A stretch of DNA of 64,000 nt from Ceriagrion tenellum (GCA_963169105.1 OY720641.1:77327496-77391495); one strand, 5' to 3'. Shown: positions 10,871 to 24,984, counted from the stretch's first letter. Notes: generated by a model not told the origin, from the letters alone. A program made the numbers and translations.

Positions 10871-12590
10871 CTATTTAATTTTTCCTCTGTTTTGATAATT
10901 ATCTATTGGTGTGGTGGAGCGCAACTGACGCAGACATTAACTTGACCGTTGTCGCCTGAGGGTTCAGTGCACTTTTAGTGCTTCACCCAGCTCTCTAATG
11001 GTTTTTAGCTAATAATGCCATTAAAAACCTGTGGTCGTGTAGATTTTGGGTTTTTTGTGTTTCTCTGATGTATTTGATGTAACTTGTGTGTTTGCGTATG
11101 TATGAATGCATTAACAAGTATGTAATTCTTACATGCATTATTCAAAATGTTGTTGTTGTATCTATTTACCATTAAGTAACAGTATCACCTTATACTTTCC
11201 ATAGTTTTAAATTTATTTTGGCTTTTATTGCACTATAGCCCAACTTGCTTTGGGTGTATTGATTAATTATTATTTAAGCATAGTGACATTCTAATGCTTT
11301 TGCCCTGAGTAAGGCAGTTTTAAGCAGTGAATCGTACAACTTCAAAGATTTTGGATATAGTGTACATATTTGCTTCGATTGACGGGTATAAATATTTATT
11401 TCCGTGGTAAATGTCAAATAGTCACATATCAGCTGTGGCCTATCAGTCCGTTTGACGTTTTAATATAGTGAATTCTGTTTCTTTGAATACCTGCCTATTT
11501 CATCGCAGTTAATCAGTAGGATTGTTATAGAATTTGTTAATTGTCAAATAGGTTTCAATTATAGCATTTCTCTCTACTTAAATAAGTATCACTTTGACAT
11601 AAGTGTTGGATTGAGGTGTGCCCATACATTCCATCTCTTACCCTTATCGCTGTTTTGTGTCGTGTCGACTTAAATTTCTGTCATGTTTTTAGGTGAGGAA
11701 AAAGTATTTTTATAACCCTTTGCCATTTGTGCCTATGACATGTAATTTTTATATTGATTAAGGTTCCTCTTTAACATCACAATCAATATTGAATGCCAAT
11801 GTGTCGCTCTTTCTTTTCACTTTTATGTCATATTTACTTGTAAAATATTGTAGTTAATTACGTATATTATATCGTAACTATGGCTCATATTTTGGTCCTT
11901 TAAAAAGTGCTAGTTTTGCTCTAAATTTATGGAAGTAGCCTATAGGTTTAAGACCTTGCTGCATTATATGCATCAAATTTACATTTTTCCTGGTTCGTAT
12001 AGCGTTGTTTACAATACATAAAAAGACAGTCTTTGCTGTTACTCCGTGTAATTGTTCATGGTGCTACGAAATCTGACATGTGGGAGTTAACTCCTGGCGA
12101 AAAACGGGTCAGTACATAGGAATGGTATTTACAGCCTCGTCTTTAATGTTAGTTAGGAATTTGAGTTGCATGCTTGAAGTTTTATTTTGTCAGTGAAGTG
12201 ATTTAAATTTATTGTTCGTTTGGTGTCGTTGCTCTTCAGCCTAACCCCAGGAATTAATCTTATCAATTTTGTTTCCTTTTCCTTGTGTCATGAGTGGACT
12301 GTTGGTATTTGTACGTACTACATATCATGTGGGATTTGCACATAGCTATTAGTCTTATATTTGCAGATATAATCTTTTAACTTAAATTATTTGAACATTG
12401 CGCATTTCGGGCCACCGCCTGCTTTGGACGCTCGTTACAAGGGAAGTCGTTATTGCTATAGTTCACATATAGAAGTGGTCTGTCCTCCATACACTCATTA
12501 TTTTTACCAGACGGTTTTGTGTGTTTTACTCGTGTGTATATTGATGTGTATGTATCGCATTTTATCCTGCTGTTTTTGTTTTCGTTGAAT
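10871..12590. other. No recognised feature
   Basis: This is AT-rich unique-looking intronic sequence with moderate CpG. I saw no transposon ends, SINE boxes or conserved coding blocks. Confidence 0.5.
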
Positions 12591-12965
12591 CTTTCCCCCG
12601 ACTTTTCGTCTTCAGACCAGCGTTGGCTCTCATATCGATTGAAACCACCCGCAGCCCCGCCCCCAACTTGTGACGTCACGTAAGAACGGCACTGTAATAC
12701 ATAATGCTCGCCAAGACGATAAGAAAATAATGTTCGAAAAAGTAGGACTTTCGGTCTATCTAAAAATTCCTTGTCTTCATTGCTTGCCGGAAAAGACTTA
12801 TCTCTTCGGTTGTCGAACACGTGTGCCGGAGCTTTTCTTGTCGTCGGTTTTCGTTTGTATCTGTCCCCCGGGAATGTCAATTTTATTTTGCTTGTCCGCA
12901 TATGTCGTGATGTGTTTCTCTAGGGTGGGGGGGCTGCTTGACTCCCCCATCCGAGACACAACGAA
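12590..12965. promoter_or_regulatory. CpG-rich block with GC box and CRE, candidate intronic promoter or enhancer
   Basis: Within SNX27 intron 1 a G+C- and CpG-rich block carries CCCCGCCCCC (12655-12664, GC-box type) seven bases before TGACGTCA (12671-12678, a full palindromic CRE). The longest minus-strand open frame of the window (12377-12901, 174 codons with ATG) overlaps it. That frame resembles no family and is probably a by-product of low stop density. Confidence 0.4.
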
Positions 12966-15817
12966 TCTCCTCTCATTATCGTGCGCTAATCTGTGCTTCC
13001 GAAATGAGGAATTTTCACCTCTTTTTTGTATTTAAGTCGTGGGAAGTCATTGGACGGAAGAAAATTCACACTTGGTTAAGCTTATGAAAGCTCTTTTATT
13101 GTTCAAAGGCGAAAGAATAAACCCTTTTTGTGTGATCAGGAAAGGTTTCCCATAGGCGCAGAGTCGCGGACTTTCTTCGTAGATCGCTTTACATTGTTTC
13201 CCGGAGTAAAGAAGGGGTAATTATTCTCCTCTGCGAAATCTCCCGGTCATAAGTCGTTAAACTAAATTCTGGTTGTATACTTCTTTAGATGTTTACTTTA
13301 TAAGTTTGGGGCGAACTCTTAATTCCTTGTTCTCCTCATTTCGAATTTGTTGGAAATAATTCTCCTGAGAAATAAGTCTAGTTGACAGCATTTTTTCTCT
13401 TGAACCCTCCCCCCCCAAATGACATAATTCTTTAAGATGCCTGGTAGAAATAAAAGGAAATAACTTACCTAGGTGGCGATGTAGTAATCTTATGTCCACT
13501 GAATAACAATATGTGTATATAAATCAGACGAGAGGTTGGGAGCGGTCATTCGGCAATGTACACAAGAAGTTGATAGAAATGCAGCCGACAGATACACATA
13601 ATAGAGACGAGCGCATAAGTAAGTATTCGTCACTTGTTTTTGTGTCTGTTGGCTACATCCCTATCAATTTCTTGTATATACATGTACAAAATAAATGTAA
13701 TAGATATGTATGCCAAACGGTATACTTTTTCAGAGGTGGTTGTTCTGATAAGTGGGAATGAGATTTGATATTTCTTCGTAACCTCCTTCAAAGAACACAC
13801 TTGTCTTGTTTTAACTCCTCCTTCAGTGATATTTATATTAGATTTCTCACTTTATCTCCGTTTACATTTAGTTGAATGCTCTTGATGTTAAATCAGCTTA
13901 CTCGGAAGGAGCCTACTGAGCAAAAATATACACGTTATTTCTATTCTTCTGCTTTCATTTTAATTTTACGTTAAAGTATACCTTAAAAGCGCCGTTTCGA
14001 AATCAAAAAGCCGTTCTTTGAAGTAAAATGACTCATTCTTCTCCGCTCTTGCCACCGTAAATGCAGTTTTCATGCAGTAAGACGGAGGTCAAGTTGGTGT
14101 AAACATATCTTTAATTAACGGTAGCAACATATCAGCCACGTCGCAATATATGCTGAAACCGATTCCTAGTACATACTTTAAATGAGCGGCGAATAAATGA
14201 ATCTAAAATTATAAGAACTAAATACATCGTTTAATTTTTGACCTAATAATTTACTCGTTTTACTTACATGATGTAAAGTCTTCCGTCTTACATCCCTTTC
14301 TCCGTTCGATTGTTATGGTCATTCTTTCTGTAATGTCATTTGCAACTCAATCCGAGAAATGAAACTCTCGTGTTTTGAAAAAAGTTGTGATTTCCTCTTA
14401 AGTCTTAGTATTTCCTGGCGAATCATCACCGCCAAACATTGAATGGTGATGACTCTGTAGTTTTTGTTGCATACTTTTAGTTTTTTGATTAGGCATGGGT
14501 TATGTTGTAAACGTAAGGACTTTTATCCACTAAGGCATCATAAAAGGAAACGTTTTGTGGTGACATATAGTTGCTTAATGCATATTATGGAGTCGACGTC
14601 ATAAGAGTTGTTGAAGAAACGGTTTTATTCATTCAAACTCCCTCCCTCTCCTTATGAGTCCCTTTCCATCTTTAATTGTGTTGTCGCCAGCACGCAATGA
14701 ATCTCTCGGTGCCTACTCACGGTAAAATTGGATCGATGAAGTGCCGTAAGTTTTTTTAGCAGCTGTAAGATACGTGGTAGTGTAGGAGTGGTGTCTTCGG
14801 ATTGGCTATTTGAGCTGCTGTGTTCGATCCTGTTTATATACTGGAAAATAATTTGCCTTCTGTTTGTGAGTTAATTAAGCATCGATCTGAAATACTTTTA
14901 TTTTCGTCTTAGTTGCCGATCGTTGTGGAAAACTATTAACAATTAACGACAATTGAATGGAAGACGTTTGAGCATACTGTCGGCGATGCATATAAACTTG
15001 GTGGCAGTCAACCATGTAATTTTAAATGATAAAAAGCGAATATACTGAATATGTGTTTCAGTCTAAATTTTTATTTCGTAACATGATTTTTCAGATAACG
15101 TAGTTTGCGCTCGGCTATCACTCAAAAAGAAGTTTGATGTACTTAGTGAGAGATTTTTAGTTTTACCTCGGCGACATTCCCTCCAAGGATTCCGCTCTAT
15201 TCAGCTGGTTCAACTTGGAGAAGAAGTTTATTTATGATACGTGCCTAGGTAATAGCGTAAAACTAAATATGATAGAGAGCGAGAATTGGGTAAATAATTT
15301 GCATTTTAAATACGAGTCCCAGATTATAATGTCTACTTCCTGGAAACATTCCTCACCATACTTGTGTCATTCTGCTGATTAATGACGTATATATTAGCGA
15401 AAACATTATTGCCCTAGGAATAACACATACCGGCCCCGTCTTCAACCCGAGACGTAAGATCTAGAGAATTATTTTCTCTATCGTCTTTGTCAGATTCTTG
15501 CATTGGTCCATGTGTGAACCATACCAATATACGATTTTACTACGAGAGGATTTATACCCCATGTTTCATAACTACTCTGGTAGTAAATAGGTCTTTACAG
15601 TGGAGTAGCCGCTCTCGGTCATTACTGTATGCTAGCTAACCTTTCAAGGACATTGAAGGTCTCTCATTGGCATGCTGCAAGGATATTTAATGCTGATATG
15701 AGAACTACGACCTTTGGTATTTTATGATCCCATCACTTCGTAAGATTTCTATTATTTTTCCGTATGTGAGGTCAATGAATCATAACAATTATATGAACAG
15801 TTTGAACAGTATGAACT
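12966..15817. other. No recognised feature
   Basis: Sequence is CpG-rich (about 23 CpG in 14041-14640) but no gene or transposon is recognisable. It may be largely unique DNA. Confidence 0.5.
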
Positions 15818-16023
15818 GGTCATCCTTCACCGTTCTGAGAGTTTATTTCTATAAAAGTGCCAAGCACGAGATGATTAAGCTCAACCACCTTATCAAAACT
15901 AATAGATTTAAGATAATCATGGTCATCCTTCTCCGCTCTGTGAGCTAATTTCTGTAAAAGTTCTTTCAAGTACGATGTCATTAAGTTCAACAACCTTATC
16001 AAAACTAATAGATTGAAGATAAA
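15818..16023. repeat. Tandem duplication, two ~103-bp units
   Basis: Units 15818-15920 and 15921-16023 both begin GGTCATCCTTC and both contain the exact 20-base block CCTTATCAAAACTAATAGAT near their ends. They differ by scattered substitutions and a few small indels, so the duplication is not recent. Confidence 0.8.
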
Positions 16024-16874
16024 TTACACTCTTAAGCAATACTTTGGATCAATCTGCATTTAGTCGAAACGTCGTAGTTCCAACTCGATGCCCAAAAAAC
16101 GTGCGAGCCGCATTGTTGGTTGTCGAGTAGTTAGTAGTCTCAGAATTAAATATTGATTTCTATCGATTGAGTTATATCTCGCAAGATATCGAGTCACTTA
16201 TAGACTTCGCGGTCGTATCGTTCGTTGCTACCTTAACATTCACAGCCAAGATATTTATCATGTTGAGGTATGTGTCTCAGACCGTAGGCTTAACGTCATG
16301 AAGTGTTTTTCGGGGTACACGTGAACACTGTCGTCAATTAACAATTGATCACTGATATCGGTTACTCTTCAAAAGATGAAAAATGCTGTATTTCATGTGA
16401 TGCGGCATTTTCGTTTGAACGTCTTGCGTTTTTCCTTATTGAAATACATTATGCGACGAGAAAAATCACTACTTCGTAATTTTACGCACAGAATTGCCTC
16501 GATGTGGTGAAAGGAGTTTCTTGGCGATTCCGCTTGCCGATTAATTGTTTTCGAGCTCAATTTCGGCAAATGAGTGTCTTTTTCAGCGGTAAAATACGGA
16601 GTATTTTTAATTTTTATTAACGAAATTTAACGATATGGTAATTATGTACTCTATTCATGGCGGTGATGTTGAATGGCTGGATTTGCCGTCAGGAACAAAA
16701 ATATTTGGGAAAGTTACTCTATGATTCTTTTCATTTATCGAAGAGATTTATTGAAGAGCCCCTTAAATCAATAAAAACAGGTCGTGATCTTGGTCACCAT
16801 TAACGCCAAAAATCATTTGTTGTCGAGGGAAGCGACTGACAACCGAGGTCGATATTTCCAATTAGTATTATGGG
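16024..16874. other. No recognised feature
   Basis: CpG-rich intronic sequence without identifiable coding or mobile content. Confidence 0.5.
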
Positions 16875-17031
16875 GTGTTCAGAGATTTTCCGGAGAATGG
16901 CCCTTGGAATTTCTCGTGACTTAGCACTGTCGTGGAAATGTGAAATCCCCGGAAAAATCTCTGCCATCGGTGGGTTTCGAATCCCTAATCCTTAGGCCCG
17001 GAAGTCAGTACTCAACCCACCACACCAACTT
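16875..17031 (-). mobile_element. tRNA-derived SINE, minus strand
   Basis: Read on the minus strand, TTGGTGTGGTGGGTTGAG (A-box region) is followed by GGATTCGAAACC (B box, 16973-16984) and then a body whose two ends pair: CAGAGATTTTCCGG near 16878 and CCGGAAAAATCTCTG near 16950. Spacing of the boxes fits an RNA polymerase III internal promoter of tRNA origin. No terminal poly(A) is preserved. Confidence 0.7.
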
Positions 17032-17040
17032 GTTCTTCAA

Positions 17041-17245
17041 ATCCGGCCCCGGTGGCGGCGGGGTAAAGTCCTCGCCAGCTGAGGGTCGCGGGTTCGAGTC
17101 CCGCCTGGGTGGGTTTTTCACCTCCCAGGGCATGGATGTATGTCAAGTTCTGTTGGTCCGGTCCCTGGAAAGCCTGATGACAGGCTTAGCAGCCTATGGG
17201 GATTCCAGGGACATGTGGGCCAACAGAATTGTCCGAAAAAAAAAT
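17041..17245 (+). mobile_element. tRNA-derived SINE, plus strand, with A-rich tail
   Basis: The head has TGGCGGCGGGG (A box, 17053-17063) and GGTTCGAGTCC (B box, 17091-17101, a consensus match). The body contains a long hairpin: TCTGTTGGTCCGGTCCCTGGA near 17149 pairs with TCCAGGGACATGTGGGCCAACAGA near 17204. It ends in CCG plus nine A residues (17234-17244). It lies head to head with the minus-strand SINE, ten bases away. Confidence 0.85.
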
Positions 17246-20200
17246 CGTAGAATAAGTGATTGACGCACAGATCGTATCAGTGCTGCTTCGTATTATCGTT
17301 GGAAGTTCATTCAGGATGCACATTCCAAATATGGGTAAGAAAGGGGGAGCCTTGGACCTCCAGCGACTAGACTCGATAAAATTAGAATCCATGAATTGAT
17401 ATATTTTAATGTGATTTCTGAGCGGTACTATGTATATCGGAATCTGATCGAAATTTGAGCCCAGTGGGGATGGCCTTGTAAAACCCATATTGGACTTCCT
17501 GTGTAGTCCATAGTCGAATGATGGCCTTACAGTATAGTAAAAACTTAATTCTGTTACATATTTTCTTCATCTTCAATCTCACAAAATATTGTATTTTCGC
17601 GCGTACTTATCGCGCACATTTTTGCCGAAAGTCGGGGCTAAAAATGAGATGCGCTTCAATTATGTGAAAAACCATAGTGAAAACTCCCTATCATTGGGAC
17701 TCTTTTTTCCTGCAACCTCCATCACCCCTCAATGGGCACCCGGTGCAATAAATTATACTGTTTTGTGTCCCGAAAGAAGCATGCATGTGTTCATTGTTAT
17801 CATTTAAGTTGATGTCTCCTTTCAACCTTTATCGCGTCGTGTGCAATCTTCATGTGCGGGAGTAATATTTGCGATTTTCTTGGTAAAATTATGGTGCGAG
17901 TATCACATAGGGGAAATTTTAAGTTCAGGCCCAAAATAAGTAATCGGTCTTTCTTTTTTTGTGTTTGTGCATGAGATTCCCTTTTTCTTGTTACGGCAGT
18001 GAGTTTGATTCCGTTATTATGAAAATTTATGTTGTTGTTAATTTTACATATTCTATTGTGACATGAAGTTGACCCTTGCTTTCCTTATTGTGGTCTGCTA
18101 CGTGTATCGTATTTTTGTTTTTATGTCCCCTGCTGTAATTTATCAAATGCGCAATTGGTTACTTATTTCTTTTGGCGCAGGAATGCCTACAGTTATTGTC
18201 GGTCGTGGATAAATTCTAAAAATAAATCAAGAGGTAATTCCAATAGAATTTGATTGTTAGATTTTTATTTAAAATGTCGCGAGAAAAATTTTTGTTTTGC
18301 GTTTCCCTCTTGATATGAGTCGATAGGCCAAAGGTCACTCAACGGGAATACTGTGCTGGAGTATTATTCTTGCCAATAGTCGCTCGTGAAGTCACTCGGG
18401 TGTGCCATGGAATGGGTAAAGCTTAGAGAGAACCTTCGTTTGGCAACCGGTGACTGCCAGACATCTGATCTGTGATGGTTTTTATGTCTCCTTTGAGACG
18501 ACGGAGGAGAATAAATTGCAGTGGGGCGGGCCAAAATGAAGCCAAACACAAGGAGCAAGGTGGCAAAACCCTTGTATAGAGACTGTGTTAGATGAACCTC
18601 CCGTTCTGTGGCCAGTCTCTTCCGCGGACCATCATCCTTCCGCGCTTGCCACAACGTGTATTGCATGTTCGATGTTTTAAATTTTTAGCCAACGTTGGTG
18701 GTAGATTTTTTAATATTACGTGAATACTGTAATCAATTGCACTTGGCTCGCATCCATATTCAATTTTTTTGCATTGTGTCTACTGTCGATGGTTAATATC
18801 TGAAATCGCCACCATTCCATCATTTTGTTCCGCAATTTAAGAACAGAGAGATTGTCATTAATTATCCATGGAATAATTTAAAAAATGCGATAGCGATCTA
18901 TTTTTGCATTCTAAAATCATTTTATTTATTATTACTCTGATTGATGTTGACGTAGCGTGATAATTGATACGGAAAAAATGATAGCTATTTATTTTCCTCC
19001 ACAAATACTTTATTGTTTGTAGTAAGAATTGTTAAATATTGTAGGAATCGGTCAGACTCAGTCAGTCAGCCTTTTCAGTAGTTCTACCCTCGGGCAACTG
19101 TCGTAGCGATTTTTCAGCAAAGAAAACACCGAGAAAGTAATATAATCCTTCTACTCTTATTTGTGATATATACTGTTAACTTTCAAATTGGCTTATTATT
19201 CTTGCGACTGGAAAATGTCACTCTCATGTCAGCAATGCCCATCAGCTTGCCCCTTACATTGCTGATCATTAATTTTTTAAGTCGGGTGATTTCCTTGGCG
19301 GTGTAAAAGAAATTGCGTTAATTGGTTTATTGAGATTGTGTTAGTGGTGTGTTTTGTATGTCCGGCTTAAATGAATTTGTTGCTTATAACGCTAATTTAC
19401 TGAGACAATTTTCGGACATCCCTGGAACACCCTCAACCATATCTGGTCTCTTTCCTCAGCGTTAGAGTTAGTTCAATCATATTGTCGCTCTCCGGTATTT
19501 TACCGATTATTTAGTATTGGGACATTGGCATACTCTGAGGAAACGGTCAAGTCCTAATTTTATGAAAAAAAATTAGTCTGGTTTAATTTCCTGGAACTGT
19601 TACCTGGTATGGATTATCAAGTACTGCTCAAGTATAAACGATATCTAAGAACTCTGCTCTTCCAGTCTCCAAACGTTTGCCTAGACATGATTTAATATCC
19701 GTAATATATACGATACTATGTCATTCATTCATAGTGGGATATATCTAGACCATTCACTTAGGCACGCAAGTTTTTCGATGAGTAGAATTATCAATATCCT
19801 CAAATTTGACTGTATGTTTATCCATATCTTTTAAAGCGTCTTCACTTTTCATACTATCCTCATTTTTGTATTTTTCAATAAGATGAAGATAGTGATACGT
19901 GGTATTGCGTTGTTCCAATAACTTGTGTTCATGGCGGTTTGTAAAAATCTATTTCCTCTTCGGTGAAAGCAATCGCTTGAATAGATGCAAGGATATCGAA
20001 TTACCCGAATGTGCGATATTACAAATGAAAAAGATCCTTTGTCTAACAGTATGTTTTTTGTGAATTTTAAAGATTCGTGTATGTCGATAGCTGGTGACGC
20101 CCATTGCAGTTTTAATGCTTTGAAATGTTCGTCGTGAAATTACTGCTTCGTCTTCGTGAAATTATTCCTTTGGAAAATGCGGTCATGCCCTCATCTCTTC

Positions 20201-23200
20201 CCTAATGCCACCAAATGCTGGGCGTTCATTTGGTCTACGAGTGATGCAGCCATGCCATTTTTTCGTACCATTCCTACGCTTCTGGATGACGGCCACTTTG
20301 GACGTCGGGTTACGTGCGGCGGCCATGTCCAGATTGAAGGTTTAGCTGGCCGAGCCGTCTTCGAGCGAAGTTCTTCCAAACTCAATTTACGCAAGGGGTT
20401 TGTTGTCCCGTTTGAATTGAGCTTAATTTGGCCTTCCTGCTGTAACTTGCTCGTATTAAGAGTCTTGGAGAGATGTAAACGTATCACTGGCCAGATGGTT
20501 GCCAATTGTTGATTGCCGAAATAACATTCTTTTATACCTTTCATCATTTCATGGTGTACACCCGCATGCTCACCAGCCTCATGCAATATACTACCGCGTA
20601 ACTAAATGAATAAATTAAGCTTTTTGTGACTGCTTACTTGTTTTTTTCCTATTTGGATTTGACACTCAGGCGTTTTCTCGCCCGTTCTCTTCCATAGTTC
20701 CCTGTTCTCTTCCATCGTCTTTGACCTATGTGTCTAATGCTAGTGAGTCGTACCCACCCTTGCAACTGTCCTCAATTACTAGTGTTATCAGGCGTCGGTT
20801 TCCGTACACGGCCTCTCTATAAGGACATCCCGAAACATCCGGTATTCTCCGAACACTGGACCAATATTTGTTGTAATAAGCGATACTCTCGTTAACGATG
20901 TGTGCAAAGTGAATATCACTAAAAACATGTCAGGTCTGCTGAGGGAATAATTCAATCCATGAAACTACGCTGATATTCGATAGAAGTAACGAATTACTTT
21001 CAATAAATGCCGTGTGATGTTAGGGTGAGGTAGATAAGCGATACACGCAGTCATGCAACGATAAAAAGGAATAATGACAGTAAAATGCGCATCACACGAA
21101 TAATGAATTAACAATTGAGAATTACTGTAATTATCCTTCTACGCGACCTTTCTGACAAATTGTCTTACTCGTGCCCTGCATTTCGTCACCTTTGTCCAGC
21201 ATTGATCTCAAAAGATGTAGTAACTATTTCAAACACCATCATTGTATCTCCGTTAAATGTTGCGCGACATTTTAGTTTCTTATCGACCTTCCTGGCCACA
21301 TGATCTTAATGACTGTTGGTCGCGTGACCGTCGTTGCTAGCATGCTTTTATAAGCCGGAAAACAGCTAATGTGTACATATAACAATAGTTAGTTGATGTG
21401 GGTTGAAATAGTTATCTTGCTCGGCGCCAACCGGGAATTCTCGTTACTCACTCTTACCCTTGCGATGGATCGCCGCAGTAAGAAGCTCGGTGTGCGAATG
21501 GTGACCAAGTGTGAAGCAAGGGATTATTTCGTGTCCTTGCTTTCTATTTCAAAGTTATCCGCCCAAAGGGACGGAAGTCAGAAGAGATCTTTGGTTCGAC
21601 CTTGAGAACAGGTGCTGTTTAGTCGGCCGGGGGAACTGCAGCGGCCGCCGATTAAAGGGAGCTCATTCCCGGCACGTAGCCGAGTGGGTGGGGCGTTTCG
21701 CCTTCCACGATTTCATTTCCTTCCCTAGGAAATTTCGCGAGCATCTTTCGCTCCCGAGTTGAGTGCCGTGATCCAGTAAATCCCCACCCATGACCGTTTC
21801 ACTTCCATCTTAAGGGACTCTCGATTGAATTTCCACCCGATTTTATGTGCCCTGCCGGCTTAAGTGCCCTTAAAAGCGACGTGATAAATTTCGTAATATG
21901 AAGAAACGTACGATATCTCGTACTAAAGTTTAAGCTTCGAGTGCACTTTTTTGTTTATAACGGTGTCTAGTATAAGGCGTCCACATTTCACATGATTAAC
22001 GTGTAACAGTATTTCATATGCAGTGTCCATCTCCCTGCTTTAACTCCGTTGTTCTGTAAATACGCAAATGTTGCCTAAGAACGTTATGTGTTAATATTTT
22101 TTGTGACTTGTTTTTGTAAATTCTTAGTATTTTATATTTATGTTTTATACCAACCAATGTAAAAGGCCGTGGTGCTCTTTTTTGGGTTATAATGAATTAA
22201 TAAAATAAAGAATGTTGGATATGGTTATACGTGTATATATCATGGTATTGATGTACGTTTATTTTCATGTATACAAGGTTGGACAATTGCCCACGTTCAT
22301 ACTTATTTGAATGCTAGGTGATTTTCCTACATCTGTGGAGGCTTATGGTTCTCTCAGAAGGCTTCGGCTTTGAAGGAGAAACGTTGAATTGTAAACAAAT
22401 CTTGAGCAGGTATTGTTACATACAGATTACCCATTCGCTGTTCAATGTGAACTGCTGCATTTTGAACAATATTACATAAAGCGATATTCAGTGATTGTTG
22501 TTACTATGCTCTTGTCTTTCATGGTTTCGTACGTAATCATCGTGGTGGTGCAGTGAAGATGTCAAGCATTGCAGGGATGCTAGTGGGGAGATAAAGCGTT
22601 TAAGGGTAGGTTTTTATTTCTCGTCACACCGGGACGACGAAGATGGTGCCATAATTAGTTACCCAACGAAAAACAGTTGACTCTCGCACTGATCAAAATC
22701 CAGATAAAATAAACCTACCCATTCGTTAGAAACGGTGGTGAATAATGCAAATCTTCACCATTAGTCAACGTGATCTATTTAAATATTTGATACCTTAGTT
22801 TTCTTGCTATATCTTGAAATTCAGCGCGCTGTCATCGTCAAAGATGTCAAGCCAATGAGGCTTACCGGTAATACTCATTTTGAGACACCTCGCACGATAT
22901 CATTTGCCGGCGGCGGACCTTAGCGTTTACCGCCGAACATTGAAGAAAGGTTTAATACGTAATATGGGCTGGAAATCCATGGAGAAGCAATGGCTCAATG
23001 TTTAATTTTTTTAACGGAGATACAGATCGCGTGACTTGACTCACGGCATTGATGCATCCGTGCCCCTCATCACATTCGCAGGTCAGTCCGTGGCAATCAA
23101 GTGGGTTGTCTCACAGATGTGTTCAAGGGTCGTATTCCCCGTGATCGATATACGACCACAAAAACTTATCAAAACCGATACTTTGACTAAAAAGTGTATT

Positions 23201-24461
23201 ACATTCCATGTCTTCTTATTCCTCTTCCGTGTGCACTCCCCTCACGTCTGTGACCTTGTCGACCCGTGTCAAATACTCTTGTGAAGGTTTTCTGGATATT
23301 ATGTAGGTAATTGTGAAATTAATGGAAAAGTGATATCAATTGTTCGTTCACTCTCTTTTAAATCAGACGTCATTGGCCCCCACCTGCTATCTTCTCTCCC
23401 TAAAAGTCATTTAATGAAGAAAATTAATTCTCTGCTCGAATTTGTGAATTCATTTTCAACTGATTGGCTTCGCTAAGCGAAATAAATTATTCAAAGACAT
23501 TTTTATTTTCTTGGTATTCTTTCTGTCAGTTATTGTTGCTGCGTGGAGCTGTCCTTGACCAAAGGCAAGACAGCAGTAATTACCTCGAAGAAAATGAAGA
23601 TGCTGGCCTATTATACCGTCGTCGCAATAAATTGTGTCTGGGGAAGTTGTTTTGCTGTCATTTTATCGCACTTGGTCGCTCAGTTGTTTGTTTGTATCAA
23701 AAACGTAGACTCTTTTATGCAAAACTATGGAATATGTGATGAAAGGTTGTGATGCCCGATGGTGTGAGTAGCTGATCAGAGGTATCTCCATTTACGTATG
23801 ACATTGTTCTCTTATACATTCGTGATATATAGATGACAAGATGTAAGACTGCTATCAACGAGTAGAATAAAATGTAAAGCTTTATTTCATATTGTTTGCC
23901 GAGTCTTTAGAAGAATTATGTGGGTTGAAAAAGAAATTGTGTCAGTAAAGGAATGCGGGAATCCTTGGTGTAATTTGCCTCATCCTCATTCATCAAAGGC
24001 AGAGTACGTTTTAAAAAGCTCCGCTTTAACGTGAATGCGTCCAACTTACTCTCAGAACACTGATCTGTGATCAATTTATGTTAAATGGATAGTCTGGCTC
24101 TTTTAAGTTAGGTGGGCTCATTATATGCCTCTGCGACTGTACTGATTTCTTATAAATTTTGTTCTTGGAACCTTTTTAGTTTTTTTCAAGTCCTTACGGT
24201 TGCAATACTTTTATGATCTTATGTACAAAATGACCCAAAATAATAGTTATATAGGTCGATGAAAATGGCGATGTTGATGTACTTTATTCTCAATGATGGT
24301 TTACTACGGTCGGGAGAGATTATTACTTTGTAGCTGGTTACTAGCTCATTCTTTCCGTTAAATCTTGCGTGAGTGTGACTGTTAATGTTCTGCATAACTT
24401 TCATTGAGACTTGAGATTTATACTTCCTTCGTGGATTATTCATTGACTCAACTAATATTGT
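17246..24461. other. No gene or transposon recognised
   Basis: Seven kilobases of CpG-rich intron. Open frames on both strands (20156-20512 plus, 20191-20586 minus, 18364-18666 minus) match nothing I know. A CpG-dense patch with a NotI-type GCGGCCGC lies near 21641. AATAAA-like runs occur near 22199, without an associated gene. Confidence 0.5.
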
Positions 24462-24545
24462 GACGTGTTTTGTTCAACGGGTATGAAGTGCTGGGTTCGA
24501 CCATATGGGTTCGAATCCCAGGCCAGGCGATTTAATGTTTTCAAT
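24462..24545 (+). mobile_element. tRNA-like SINE head
   Basis: GGTTCGAATCCC (B box, 24508-24519) sits about 30 bases after a weak A-box region (GGGTATGAAGTGCTGGG). The arms around them do not fold into an intact tRNA, and no CCA or acceptor stem is seen, so a SINE or tRNA relic is preferred to a working tRNA gene. Confidence 0.5.
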
Positions 24546-24984
24546 GTAAATTCACATTCCTCCGTAGCGGGCCACTCCCGTTTACTTTCAATGCTTAAAA
24601 TTCATTGTGAACAGCTATTCATTCACAACTACATGCTACATTTTTAGCCGGCGCGGGGGTGTGGAGCAGGGGTGCTAGAATATCAGATAAAAAGGAGGGA
24701 GGGAAAAAGAATTGGGAGAGGGAGAGCAAAGTGCTGCGAGCGAACAGATATTCACACAGTTGATGGAAGGACTTGGTTGGGAGTTGATTGTATGTGAACG
24801 GAATGTATTATTGTCTTGCTCTCTTTAGTGGTACTCATTATTAGTTCGTGGTAAGGAGAATTTTCTGTAATTATCTGTTCGAAATAGTCTCTTATTCAGT
24901 CGCTTCTATCAGTTCTCGAGATGTAGCGCTGGGTTAATATATGCCCTCCATGTCATCATGAAACCCGCCTGATCTGAGTTTTAT

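Noticed and set aside
12377..12901. 174-codon minus-strand ATG frame, the longest in the window
   Set aside because: No domain or family resemblance; it overlaps a GC-rich patch where stop codons are rare.
18364..18666. 100-codon minus-strand ATG frame with one hydrophobic segment
   Set aside because: No homology recognised and no supporting signals.
20156..20586. Overlapping 118- and 131-codon frames on opposite strands
   Set aside because: Neither strand shows a recognisable motif, and both being open suggests base composition rather than coding.
24462..24545. Possible functional tRNA gene
   Set aside because: B box is good but acceptor and anticodon stems do not form; treated as SINE or relic.
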